Program-made: the position numbers and the translations under genes
The notes under the pieces: generated by a model
What the model was told of the DNA's origin: nothing
Database searches by the model: none
Seen by the model: only the letters and a program-made list of their open reading frames with translations
Shown: piece by piece, positions 7,834-15,824 of the stretch
How the letters are laid out: each line of letters begins with the position of its first letter
Position numbering within the stretch: the first letter of the stretch is position 1
Source: Paracoccaceae bacterium
GTDB lineage: Bacteria > Pseudomonadota > Alphaproteobacteria > Rhodobacterales > Rhodobacteraceae
Direction of reading: 5' to 3'
NCBI GenBank assembly: GCA_020832445.1
Contig: JAFIEO010000074.1
Coordinates: forward strand, 1-35,578
DNA length: 35,578 bases

Positions 7834-8255
7834 GAGGGCACCAGCCAGTGTTGTAATTTGTCGCGAATATTTTGTGGCATCGGGGCGGATTTGCGGGACT
7901 TGGGGTCGAAAAACACCTCGACCAGATCATAAGTGGCATGCAATGTGCCAGTATCCGCATGCATCATGCGCAAGTGAAACGCGCAGCTTTTTGTGCCGAT
8001 GCGTGACACGATACCATCAATCACAACAAGATCTCCTGCCTGCAATTCCTGAATGAACCGCGTTGTTGCCTGCGCCGAGACCGTGTGCACCCCGTGCTCG
8101 GTCAGCATCCGGCTATAGGGCAGGCCAAGCGCTGTCCACATGTGATAACAGGCATCATCAAAGAAAGGCGCGTAATGGCGCACATTCATATGGCCGAAAT
8201 GGTCGTGGTGCCATGGATGAATGACCCCTCTCAGCAGGTCCAGACGGTTTTGCAT
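7830..8255 (-). CDS. Acyl-CoA thioesterase, 4HBT hotdog-fold family
   Basis: A 141-residue hotdog-fold thioesterase. The motif HHDHFGHMNVRHY near residues 16-28 matches the 4-hydroxybenzoyl-CoA thioesterase signature, with Asp18 the likely catalytic acid. It should hydrolyse an acyl-CoA in the cytoplasm; the chain type is unknown. The ATG at 8255 is chosen because GGAG lies five bases upstream (GGAGATCAC-ATG); a longer frame back to 8372 has no such support and an atypical N-terminus. Its stop overlaps the ilvA start by four bases, so both are probably made from one mRNA. The argG gene is divergent. Confidence 0.88.
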   Translation of the reverse strand: MQNRLDLLRGVIHPWHHDHFGHMNVRHYAPFFDDACYHMWTALGLPYSRMLTEHGVHTVSAQATTRFIQELQAGDLVVIDGIVSRIGTKSCAFHLRMMHADTGTLHATYDLVEVFFDPKSRKSAPMPQNIRDKLQHWLVPS

Positions 8256-8383
8256 GTGATCTCCGACAGCGGGTTTTGTGCAAGCCATATCACATCTGTG
8301 GCGCAGCAGAACCCCTGTGCCCTTGCAGCACTTCGCCAAAGCCAATAGACGAATGAAAACCCCGTCATCCAACCGGAGCCGCC

Positions 8384-9625
8384 ATGATGTCCGCTAAACC
8401 TAATGCCCCGAAAAAAGTCGTGCTTGCCTATTCCGGCGGGCTGGATACGTCGATCATCCTGAAATGGTTGAAAACCGAATATGATTGCGAAGTGGTGACC
8501 TTCACCGCCGATCTTGGTCAGGGCGAGGAACTGGACCCCGCCCGCAAAAAGGCCGAATTGCTGGGGGTCGCGCCTGAAAATATCTTCATCGAGGATTTGC
8601 GCGAAGAATTTGTGCGTGATTTCGTGTTCCCGATGTTTCGCGCCAACGCGCTTTATGAAGGGCAATACCTGCTGGGCACGTCCATCGCGCGGCCGCTGAT
8701 TTCCAAACGTCTGGTGGAAATTGCCGAAGCCACCGGCGCGGATGCCGTGGCCCACGGGGCGACGGGCAAGGGCAATGATCAGGTGCGCTTTGAACTGGCG
8801 GCCTACGCGCTGAACCCTGACATCAAGGTGATTGCACCGTGGCGCGAATGGGACCTGACATCGCGCACCAAGCTGCTGGAATTCGCCGAAGCCAACCAGA
8901 TTCCCATCGCCAAGGACAAACGCGGCGAAGCGCCCTTCAGCGTCGATGCCAATCTGCTGCACACTTCATCCGAAGGCAAGGTTCTGGAAGACCCTGCCGA
9001 AGATGCGCCCGATTATGTCTATCAGCGCAGCGTAAACCCCGAAGATGCGCCCGACACGCCGGAATTTATCGAAATCACCTTCGAGAAAGGTGATGCAACG
9101 GCCATCAATGGCACCGCAATGTCCCCCGCCACCATTCTGACCGCGCTGAACGAATATGGCCGCAAACATGGTATCGGGCGGCTGGATTTCGTGGAAAACC
9201 GCTTTGTGGGTATGAAATCGCGCGGCATTTATGAAACACCGGGCGGCACCATCTTGCTGGAAGCGCATCGCGGGATCGAGCAGATCACGCTGGACAGCGG
9301 CGCGGGCCACCTGAAGGACAGCCTGATGCCGCGCTATGCGGAACTTATCTATAACGGTTTCTGGTTCTCGCCCGAACGTGAAATGCTGCAAGCCGCCATC
9401 GACAAAAGTCAGGAACATGTGACTGGCACGGTCCGGCTGAAACTGTACAAAGGGTCTGTGCGCACTGTCGGGCGCTGGTCCGATCACAGCCTGTATTCCG
9501 AAGCGCATGTCACGTTCGAAGATGATGCAGGCGCCTATGACCAAAAAGATGCAGCAGGCTTCATCCAGTTGAATGCGCTGCGTCTGAAACTGCTTGCGGC
9601 GCGCAACCGGCGACTGAAGGGCTGA
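8384..9625 (+). CDS. argG: Argininosuccinate synthase
   Basis: A 413-residue ligase that joins citrulline and aspartate with ATP in arginine synthesis. The N-terminal P-loop of the N-type ATP pyrophosphatases, AYSGGLDTS, is at residues 15-23. [13 protein letters not shown] and the synthetase domain with [18 protein letters not shown] follow in the expected order, and the length is typical. GGAG lies five bases before the first of two adjacent ATG codons (8384 and 8387); the second is about equally plausible. It appears to be transcribed alone: argH is not adjacent, and a stem-loop lies before the next gene. Confidence 0.97.
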   Translation: MMSAKPNAPKKVVLAYSGGLDTSIILKWLKTEYDCEVVTFTADLGQGEELDPARKKAELLGVAPENIFIEDLREEFVRDFVFPMFRANALYEGQYLLGTSIARPLISKRLVEIAEATGADAVAHGATGKGNDQVRFELAAYALNPDIKVIAPWREWDLTSRTKLLEFAEANQIPIAKDKRGEAPFSVDANLLHTSSEGKVLEDPAEDAPDYVYQRSVNPEDAPDTPEFIEITFEKGDATAINGTAMSPATILTALNEYGRKHGIGRLDFVENRFVGMKSRGIYETPGGTILLEAHRGIEQITLDSGAGHLKDSLMPRYAELIYNGFWFSPEREMLQAAIDKSQEHVTGTVRLKLYKGSVRTVGRWSDHSLYSEAHVTFEDDAGAYDQKDAAGFIQLNALRLKLLAARNRRLKG

Positions 9626-9642
9626 TCGCAGGCGTGTTTCAT

Positions 9643-9686
9643 CTTGCTACAAATACTCCAAGGCCGAAGGCTGCATGTCTTCGGCC
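9643..9686 (+). terminator. Stem-loop with upstream 3' motif after argG (possible terminator)
   Basis: The motif CTTGCTACAAATACTCC (9643-9659) begins 18 bases after the argG stop. It is followed by a perfect 8-bp stem GGCCGAAG (9662-9669) / CTTCGGCC (9679-9686) with a nine-base loop. No T-tract follows, so intrinsic termination is uncertain; it may instead stabilise the argG 3' end or leave read-through into gpmI. Confidence 0.45.
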
Positions 9687-9710
9687 CGGTCTGCGAAAAA
9701 AGGAAACGTC

Positions 9711-11228
9711 ATGACCAAACCTGTTGTCTTGTGTATCCTTGATGGCTGGGGCCTGAACCCCGACAGCACCGGCAATGCGGTGGCGCAGGCCAATACGCCG
9801 AATTTTGACCGTGTCATGCGGGAATGCCCGAATGCGACATTGATCACCCACGGGCCGGATGCGGGACTGCCCCGCGGGCAGATGGGCAATTCGGAAGTGG
9901 GCCATACCAATATTGGCGCGGGCCGTGTGGTGGCGATGGATCTGGGGCAGATTGATCTGGCGCTGGAAGATGGCAGTTTCGTGCGCAATGACGCGCTGCT
10001 GGCCTTCATTGACAAGATGCAGGCCAGCAAGGGAACGGCGCATGTGTTTGGCGTTGTGTCCGATGGCGGCGTGCACGGCCATATCACGCATCTGCAAGCC
10101 GCGATTTCGGCACTAGGCGCCGCCGGTGTGCCGGTGGTGGTGCATGCAATCACCGACGGGCGGGATGTGGCGCCCCAATCTGCCGGCCCGTTCCTTGACA
10201 CGTTGCAGGCCAGCCTGCCCGACGGGGCCAGTATCGGCACTGTGATTGGCCGGTATTGGGCCATGGACCGCGACAATCGCTGGGACCGTGTGCAGCGCGC
10301 CCATGACGCGATCATGCGCGCCGAAGGGCTGGAGGCCGCAAGCGCAAGTTCGGCTGTGACCGAAGCCTATGCGCGCGGCGAGAATGATGAATTTATCGCA
10401 CCCACGATTATTGCGGGCTATGCAGGCGCGCGGTCCGGCGACGGGTTGTTCTGTCTGAATTTCCGCGCGGACCGTGCGCGCGAAATTCTGGCGGCCCTTG
10501 CCGCCCCCAGTTTCAGCGGGTTTGAACGGGGCGCTACACCGCAATGGTGCGCGCTTCTGGGCATGGTCGAATATTCCGATGCACATAACGCGTTCATGTC
10601 CACGGTCTTTCCCAAACGCAAGATCGTGAACACGCTGGGGGCGTGGGTTGCGGCCAGGGGCCTGCGGCAGTTCCGTCTGGCCGAAACCGAAAAATACCCC
10701 CATGTCACGTTTTTCCTGAATGGTGGCAAGGAAGATGCGGAAGCGGGCGAAGACCGCTTCATGCCGTCCAGCCCCAAGGTTGCGACCTATGATCTGCAAC
10801 CTGAAATGGCGGCGGGTGACGTGACCGGCAAGCTGGTTCAGGCGATTGGCGCGGGCTATGACCTGATTGTCGTGAATTTCGCCAACCCCGATATGGTGGG
10901 CCATACAGGCGATCTGGATGCCGCCATTCGCGCGGTCGAGGCCGTTGATGCTGGCCTTGGCGCGGCGCTGGATGCATTGGCGGCCGCAGGCGGGGCCATG
11001 GTGCTGACCGCAGATCACGGCAATTGCGAAATGATGATCGACCCGGAAACCGGCGGGCCACATACCGCGCATACCCTGAACCCTGTTCCCGTGGTGCTGA
11101 TTGGCGGGCCTGCGGGGGCGTGCCTGCGCGCGGGTCGGCTGGCCGATGTTGCGCCCACATTGCTGGAATTGATGGGGCTGGACACCCCGCCAGAGATGAC
11201 AGGCAAAAGCCTGATCGCGGTGGAATGA
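9711..11228 (+). CDS. gpmI: 2,3-bisphosphoglycerate-independent phosphoglycerate mutase
   Basis: A 505-residue metal-dependent enzyme of the alkaline-phosphatase superfamily that interconverts 3- and 2-phosphoglycerate in glycolysis and gluconeogenesis. Asp11 in LDGWG and the phospho-serine Ser61 in GNSEVGH are visible, followed by ITDGRD, DRDNRWDR, MVGHTGD and TADHGN, all metal- or substrate-binding motifs of the family in the right order. Length is normal. The ATG at 9711 follows AAGGAAA; an in-frame ATG at 9675 lies inside the upstream stem-loop and is not used. The stop overlaps the envC start (ATGA), the first of several tight junctions in this operon. Confidence 0.97.
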   Translation: MTKPVVLCILDGWGLNPDSTGNAVAQANTPNFDRVMRECPNATLITHGPDAGLPRGQMGNSEVGHTNIGAGRVVAMDLGQIDLALEDGSFVRNDALLAFIDKMQASKGTAHVFGVVSDGGVHGHITHLQAAISALGAAGVPVVVHAITDGRDVAPQSAGPFLDTLQASLPDGASIGTVIGRYWAMDRDNRWDRVQRAHDAIMRAEGLEAASASSAVTEAYARGENDEFIAPTIIAGYAGARSGDGLFCLNFRADRAREILAALAAPSFSGFERGATPQWCALLGMVEYSDAHNAFMSTVFPKRKIVNTLGAWVAARGLRQFRLAETEKYPHVTFFLNGGKEDAEAGEDRFMPSSPKVATYDLQPEMAAGDVTGKLVQAIGAGYDLIVVNFANPDMVGHTGDLDAAIRAVEAVDAGLGAALDALAAAGGAMVLTADHGNCEMMIDPETGGPHTAHTLNPVPVVLIGGPAGACLRAGRLADVAPTLLELMGLDTPPEMTGKSLIAVE

Positions 11229-12349
11229 TCCGCGCGGCCCTGATCGCGGCCCTGATCGCGGGAGGGCTTGCGCTGGCATCTGCGCCTGCGCTGGGTGATG
11301 CGGCGGATCGTGCGATGGCGGCGGCGCGCACGCTGCAAGATGCAGGCGCTGATCTTCAGCAAGCCAGTTCGGGCCGCGACAGGATTGCCGCACTCAGCAC
11401 CACGATTCAGGCCTATGAGGATGGCATGGTCGCCCTGCGCGAAGGGTTGCGTGATGTGCAACTGCGCGAAACATCGCTGTCGCGTGTGTTTTCGGCGCGG
11501 GGCAGCGAGCTGTCGCGCCTGCTGGCGGTGCTGATGGCGACGGAACGGCTTGATGCCAATGCCGCGCTTGTGCACCCGTCCGGTGCGCTGGACGCGGCAC
11601 GCGCGGCCCAGTTGCTGGGGGAGTTGGCACCAGGTCTGGGCGCGGAAGTTGCGGCATTGCGCGACGAGTTGCAGGAATTGCGCGCCCTGCGCCGTGCGCG
11701 GCAATACGGGCTTTTGGCGCTGGAGCAGGGCCTTGGCACCGCGCAAGATGCCCGTATCGCGCTTGCACAGGCGATTTCCGAACGCGGCCCGTTGCCAAAG
11801 CGGCTGTTTGATGATCCCGAACGCCTGCAAATGCTGGCACAGGATGCCGCGACGCTGGACGAATTTGCCGCCGAACTGGCACAGGGGGAATCCGCGCTGG
11901 GCACGACGCCCGTGGCGGGCATTGCCGCGGCGCATGGCACGCTGGAATTGCCGGTGCGCGCCACAATCCTGCGCCGTTTCAATCAGCCAGATGCTGCGGG
12001 CATTGCGCGCGCCGGTCTGGTGCTGGCCACGACGCCGGATGCTTTGGTCACAGCGCCGTGGTCGGGAACCGTGCGCTATGCCGGTTCGCTGGCGGGTCAG
12101 GGGAATGCAGTCATACTGGAACCGGCAGAAAACATGTTGATGGTTTTTGTGGGGCTGGGTGGTTTAATGGTGGAAACCGGCGAAATTTTACCCCGTAATG
12201 CCCCCCTTGGAACCATGCCCGCCGCAGATTCTGCGGGGGCGGGGACTGGAACACGCAATCAAACACTCTATTTTGAGCTAAGACAGGGCCCTAACCCCAT
12301 TGACCCGGAGCCATGGTTCGCATTCACTGTGCGTCAGGAACCAGAATAG
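11225..12349 (+). CDS. envC: EnvC-like murein hydrolase activator with degenerate LytM domain
   Basis: A 374-residue periplasmic protein. It begins with a signal peptide (MIRAALIAALIAGGLALASA), continues with a long alanine- and charge-rich helical region that is probably coiled coil (about 25-225), and ends in a LytM/M23-type domain (about 255-370). The zinc-binding histidines of active M23 peptidases are missing: the usual HxH strand reads YFELRQG and the first His/Asp motif is absent. In EnvC of E. coli such a degenerate domain activates amidases during cell separation, so an activator rather than an enzyme is inferred. The ATG at 11225 overlaps the gpmI stop by four bases. ctpA follows after 10 bases. 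Confidence 0.88.
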   Translation: MIRAALIAALIAGGLALASAPALGDAADRAMAAARTLQDAGADLQQASSGRDRIAALSTTIQAYEDGMVALREGLRDVQLRETSLSRVFSARGSELSRLLAVLMATERLDANAALVHPSGALDAARAAQLLGELAPGLGAEVAALRDELQELRALRRARQYGLLALEQGLGTAQDARIALAQAISERGPLPKRLFDDPERLQMLAQDAATLDEFAAELAQGESALGTTPVAGIAAAHGTLELPVRATILRRFNQPDAAGIARAGLVLATTPDALVTAPWSGTVRYAGSLAGQGNAVILEPAENMLMVFVGLGGLMVETGEILPRNAPLGTMPAADSAGAGTGTRNQTLYFELRQGPNPIDPEPWFAFTVRQEPE

Positions 12350-12359
12350 GATCAAAATC

Positions 12360-13688
12360 ATGAAACGTTACGTTGTGGCAGGATTTGGCGGTGCGCTTGC
12401 GGGTGTGGTGCTGGCCACCCAGGTTGCAGCCCCGTTGCTGGCACAGGAACGTGGTCAGACCAGTTCGGTCTATGAGCAGCTTGACCTGTTCGGTGATGTG
12501 TTTGAACGTATCCGCAACCAGTATGTGGATGATGTGGAAACTGCCAAGCTGATCGAAGCTGCGATAAACGGCATGCTGACATCGCTGGACCCGCATTCAG
12601 GCTATCTGCCACCCGATGATTTTGATGATATGCGCACCCAGACACGCGGGTCATTTGGCGGGCTTGGCATAGAGGTGACGCAGGAAGACGGGTTCATCAA
12701 GGTCGTCACCCCCATGGACGGCACCCCCGCCGACCAAGCAGGCGTGGAACCGGGTGATCTGATTACTCATGTCGATGGCGAGGCGCTGATGGGCCTGAAC
12801 CTGTCGCAAGCCGTTGATCTGATGCGCGGCCCTGTCGGGTCGGAAATTATCATCACCGTCATTCGCGAAGGTGTCAACGAACCGTTCGATCTGTCGATCA
12901 TCCGCGACACCATCCGCCTTCAGGCCGTGCGTGTGCGCACCGAAGGCAATAACGTCATTCTGCGCGTGACAACATTTAACGAGCAAACTTTCCCCAACCT
13001 GCGCGACGGCTTGCAAGAGGCCATTGACGAACTGGGCGGGCTGGACGAACTGGGCGGGGTTGTGCTGGATTTGCGCAACAATCCGGGCGGTCTGCTGACA
13101 CAGGCCATTCGCGTGTCTGATGCCTTTATGGACCGTGGCGAGATTGTCTCGACACGCGGGCGCAATGAAGGCGGCGGCGAGCGTTTTAATGCCCAGTCGG
13201 GTGATTTGATCGAAGGCAAGCCGATGGTCGTGCTGGTCAATGCAGGGTCTGCGTCTGCGTCCGAAATCGTGGCAGGCGCGTTGCAGGACCATCGCCGCGC
13301 CATTGTGGTGGGCACGCGCAGTTTCGGCAAAGGGTCGGTTCAGACCGTGGTGCCCTTGCGCGGTGATGGCGCGATCCGGTTGACGACGTCGCGCTATTAT
13401 ACGCCCTCGGGCCGGTCCATTCAGGCGCTGGGCGTGTCCCCCGACATCGTTGTTGAACAACCCCGCCGCCAACCGATCGAGGAAGATCAGGCCGAAGCGC
13501 CACGCACACGGTCTGAAAACGACCTGCGCGGTCGGTTGGACAACAGCGATATTACGGATGACGAGCGTCGCCAGCTGGAGGATGAACGCAGGCAGGCCGA
13601 AGATGTCGCACGCCTGCGTCAGGATGATTACCAGCTTGCCTATGCGCTGGATATCCTGCGCGGCCTGACTGCGCTGAACGGGCGGTAA
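12360..13688 (+). CDS. ctpA: Carboxy-terminal processing protease, S41 family
   Basis: A 442-residue periplasmic serine protease. A signal or anchor sequence covers about residues 1-28, a PDZ domain about 95-175 (GGLGIEV ... GVEPGDLI), and the S41 catalytic domain about 195-380. The Ser/Lys dyad is present: SASASE at 297-302 and Lys324 in SFGKGSVQ. The family cleaves misfolded or specific envelope proteins near their C-termini and, in several bacteria, controls cell-wall hydrolases, which fits its position after envC. A charged, low-complexity stretch (about 365-425) precedes the C-terminus. The ATG at 12360 follows AGGA by eight bases; a frame extending upstream runs into envC and is not used. 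Confidence 0.95.
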   Translation: MKRYVVAGFGGALAGVVLATQVAAPLLAQERGQTSSVYEQLDLFGDVFERIRNQYVDDVETAKLIEAAINGMLTSLDPHSGYLPPDDFDDMRTQTRGSFGGLGIEVTQEDGFIKVVTPMDGTPADQAGVEPGDLITHVDGEALMGLNLSQAVDLMRGPVGSEIIITVIREGVNEPFDLSIIRDTIRLQAVRVRTEGNNVILRVTTFNEQTFPNLRDGLQEAIDELGGLDELGGVVLDLRNNPGGLLTQAIRVSDAFMDRGEIVSTRGRNEGGGERFNAQSGDLIEGKPMVVLVNAGSASASEIVAGALQDHRRAIVVGTRSFGKGSVQTVVPLRGDGAIRLTTSRYYTPSGRSIQALGVSPDIVVEQPRRQPIEEDQAEAPRTRSENDLRGRLDNSDITDDERRQLEDERRQAEDVARLRQDDYQLAYALDILRGLTALNGR

Positions 13689-13697
13689 ACACCCGCC

Positions 13698-14183
13698 ATG
13701 ACGCCGGACCAGATTGCGCAACTGCCCTATCGTCCTTGTGTGGGGGTGATGCTGATAAATGCAGACGGGCTGATTTTTGCAGCCCAACGCATTGATAGCA
13801 CCATCCCTGCATGGCAAATGCCGCAAGGGGGCATTGATGCAGGCGAAACCCCAAGCACAGCCGCGTTGCGCGAATTGAACGAAGAAATCAGTGTCACCGC
13901 CGATCTGGTGGTGCCGCTGGCCGAAACGCGGGACTGGCTGGCCTATGACTTGCCGCATGACATTGTGCCGCGCATCTGGAAAGGGCGCTATCGTGGCCAG
14001 AAACAGCGCTGGTTTCTGATGCGCTTCACCGGCCGCGACGACCAGATCAACATCCAGACGCAGCACCCCGAATTTTCACAATGGCGCTGGATTACTGCGC
14101 AGGACATGCTGGCCGCTATCGTGCCCTTCAAACGCGACATTTACGCCAGTGTTATCGATGAATTCAGCGAATGGCTCGCCTGA
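13698..14183 (+). CDS. rppH: RNA pyrophosphohydrolase, Nudix family
   Basis: A 161-residue Nudix hydrolase. The Nudix box, GGIDAGE-x7-RELNEE, spans residues 44-66 with all metal-binding glutamates. WQMPQGG before it and the C-terminal PEFSQWRW match RppH/NudH proteins, which remove pyrophosphate from mRNA 5' ends and so start RNase E-dependent decay; the family was earlier called diadenosine polyphosphate hydrolase (IalA in Bartonella). It closes the gpmI-envC-ctpA-rppH operon, nine bases after ctpA. The ribosome site before the ATG at 13698 is weak, which suggests reliance on translation from ctpA. The 3' side is a 418-base gap with two repeats. Confidence 0.94.
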   Translation: MTPDQIAQLPYRPCVGVMLINADGLIFAAQRIDSTIPAWQMPQGGIDAGETPSTAALRELNEEISVTADLVVPLAETRDWLAYDLPHDIVPRIWKGRYRGQKQRWFLMRFTGRDDQINIQTQHPEFSQWRWITAQDMLAAIVPFKRDIYASVIDEFSEWLA

Positions 14184-14239
14184 CTGCGAATTCCTTGATC
14201 AGGTCGAGGGCTGAAACGGCACGTTTGCGGGTGGTTTCT

Positions 14240-14460
14240 GGTCTGAAGGGGACGCCCAAAGGCGCGGATTCAAAGGCGCAGCTGGCCCACGGCATAGGTC
14301 TGGCGGTCCCGCGACCTGCCGGTTTGGCTGATGGCAGGCCAAGCCTTTGAACGCAGGAATATGCAGCCTGCGTAAAGTGAACTTCACGAATGTCTGACGG
14401 GCTAATTCCGGCCCACCGATGGCGCGGGCTTGGTCCAGGGATCAACGTCTCCTTCAGGCC
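14240..14460 (+). repeat. Interspersed structured repeat, copy B (complete, divergent left half)
   Basis: A 221-base copy. The outer arms are GGTCTGAAGGGGACG (14240-14254) and CGTCTCCTTCAGGCC (14446-14460); all 15 positions pair if two G-T wobbles are allowed. An inner CCTGCC / GGCAGG pair flanks GGTTTGGCTGAT, and ATGCA-GCC-TGCGT forms a small apical hairpin with one wobble. The left half of the middle stem has drifted from the other copies (GCTGGCCCACGG... instead of CGCGCCATCGG...), while the right half keeps CCCACCGATGGCGCG. It starts 57 bases after the rppH stop. Confidence 0.85.
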
Positions 14461-14474
14461 GAATTCTTCCAGCC

Positions 14475-14580
14475 TAGAGCATATCACGTTCATTCGCATT
14501 CACGAAATATGCTCTAACTTATTGATTCCGCGTGTTCGAGAAGCTCAAAACCGGTGCCCACTTTTGAGCAACATGCTCTA
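14475..14580. repeat. Double palindromic element resembling alphaproteobacterial intergenic repeats
   Basis: Two hairpins lie side by side. The first pairs TAGAGCATAT (14475-14484) with ATATGCTCTA (14507-14516), without mismatch. The second pairs GCTCAAAA (14543-14550) with TTTTGAGC (14562-14569) around CCGGTGCCCAC, with an outer CGTGTT / AACATG pairing, and ends in CATGCTCTA, so the CTCTA end recurs. The AAAACCGGTGCCCACTTTT core and the GAGCAT/ATGCTC ends closely resemble palindromic repeats I know from Rhizobiales genomes. The element ends 21 bases from the flavin reductase stop. Confidence 0.75.
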
Positions 14581-14601
14581 GCATTTCCACGCGCCTTGGT
14601 A

Positions 14602-15207
14602 TCACTCTCCGGGGCGTTTCAGACTGAACACCTGTTCAACGACGGCGTAGTCGCGGTAGCCGCAGCGCGCCAGCGGCTTGAAGCTGGTAATGTCGAACAT
14701 GCCGTCGCGCATGCAGTCATCACGCATATGCACGCCGACAACTTCGCCCAGAACCAGAAAATTGGCCTCTCCCGCCAGTCTGATAATCTGGGTCATACGG
14801 CATTCCAGTGCGGCAGGGGCATTTGCCACGCGTGTGGCATCAATCATCTGGCAGGGCTCGCGCGGGATTCCTGCTTTCTGGAATTCATCGACCTGACGCG
14901 GCCACGGGCCGGATGTGGTGTTCATGACATCACGCGCGGCATGTTCCACGATATTGACGCAAAATACCCCGGTTTCATGGATATTGGCCACGCTGTCTTT
15001 GGTGCCGTCGCGGTCGGCCTTGGCGCTGGTGGACGCAAACATCACCTGTGGTGGTTCATAGGCGACAGCGTTGAAAAACGAATACGGTGCCAGATTGTCA
15101 TGACCATCGCGCCCGCGCGTGGAAATCCAACCAATAGGGCGGGGGGTTACGATGGCGTTGAACGGGTTATGCGGCAACCCGTGACCGTTGCGGGGTTCGT
15201 AAAACAA
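14602..15207 (-). CDS. Flavin reductase family protein (FMN-binding split barrel)
   Basis: A 201-residue protein of the flavin reductase-like split-barrel family. It opens with FYEPRNGHGLPHNPF and TPRPIGWIST, the flavin-binding start typical of this subgroup, followed by LAPYSFFNAVAYEPP and FCVNIVEH. Members bind FMN and either reduce it with NAD(P)H or act on small molecules; the specific role is unknown. The start is read as TTG at 15207, because GAGG lies seven bases upstream and the first residues match where relatives begin; there is no upstream ATG in frame. It is divergent from the GNAT gene, with an 80-base gap between them. Confidence 0.85.
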   Translation of the reverse strand: MFYEPRNGHGLPHNPFNAIVTPRPIGWISTRGRDGHDNLAPYSFFNAVAYEPPQVMFASTSAKADRDGTKDSVANIHETGVFCVNIVEHAARDVMNTTSGPWPRQVDEFQKAGIPREPCQMIDATRVANAPAALECRMTQIIRLAGEANFLVLGEVVGVHMRDDCMRDGMFDITSFKPLARCGYRDYAVVEQVFSLKRPGE

Positions 15208-15287
15208 AGTGTGCCTCTTCTATGTTTGCGCCCAGTGTAGCCTCATGCTAGGGCCGCGGCCAGCGCTGATGGCGCAGGGAACAGATC

Positions 15288-15824
15288 ATGCGGTTATTGC
15301 AGGAAACTAATTCGGACTGGTGGGAGGTCGAGGCCCTTTATGACCTGTGCTTCGCACCGGGGCGTGAAGCGCTGTCATCCTACCGTTTGCGCGAAGGTGT
15401 GGCGCCTGTGGCTGGCCTGTGCCTGTTGCTGCGCGATGACAGTGGCGTTGCGGCGGCGATCCGGTTCTGGCCTGTATGTGTCGCAGGCCATGATGTTTTG
15501 CTGCTGGGACCAATCGCGGTTCACCCGACCCATCAGGGTGAAGGGCTTGGCGGCTGGCTGATGCGCGAAAGCCTGACGCGCGCCGCACATCTGGGCTGGG
15601 CGCGGGTGCTTCTGGTGGGCGATGAACCCTATTACCAGCGCTTCGGCTTTCACCGTCTGGACGGGGTCCATATGCCGCCCCCCACAAACCCCGCGCGCAT
15701 TCTGGGGCTGGAACTGGTGCAGGGGGCGTGGGGCGGTGTGCGTGGCACTGTCGTGCAGTATGACCCCGCCCAAGACGCAAGGACTGCGCAAGACAGTATC
15801 GATCAGGGCAGTGCGGCCACATAA
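15288..15824 (+). CDS. GNAT family N-acetyltransferase
   Basis: A 178-residue acetyltransferase. The acetyl-CoA pyrophosphate loop QGEGLGGWLM is at 83-92, preceded by the strand LLGPIAVHP, and DEPYYQRFGFHR lies further on, a pattern typical of the YhbS-like GNAT branch. It should transfer an acetyl group from acetyl-CoA to an amine; the acceptor is unknown. AGGGAA precedes the ATG at 15288. The final 22 bases overlap the 3' end of ptsP on the other strand, so the two transcripts are convergent and complementary at their ends. Confidence 0.87.
   Translation: MRLLQETNSDWWEVEALYDLCFAPGREALSSYRLREGVAPVAGLCLLLRDDSGVAAAIRFWPVCVAGHDVLLLGPIAVHPTHQGEGLGGWLMRESLTRAAHLGWARVLLVGDEPYYQRFGFHRLDGVHMPPPTNPARILGLELVQGAWGGVRGTVVQYDPAQDARTAQDSIDQGSAAT

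Larger units (their letters stand above)
14184..14601. other. Repeat-filled gap between convergent rppH and flavin reductase genes
   Basis: The gap of 418 bases has no supported gene. It contains copy B of the interspersed structured repeat (14240-14460) and, 14 bases further on, a double palindromic element of a different type (14475-14580). A small hairpin AAACG-GCA-CGTTT lies near 14216-14228. Confidence 0.8.

Noticed and set aside
12651-14066. Long minus-strand open frame of 471 codons opposite ctpA and rppH
   Set aside because: It is a GC-rich antisense shadow with His/Gln/Arg-heavy composition and covers two clearly recognised genes. The same applies to the antisense frames at 10113-11393 and 32734-34032.
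14240-14460. Reading the interspersed repeat as a degenerate protein gene
   Set aside because: Frames in the copies are broken at different positions and the changes between copies preserve base pairing, not codons.
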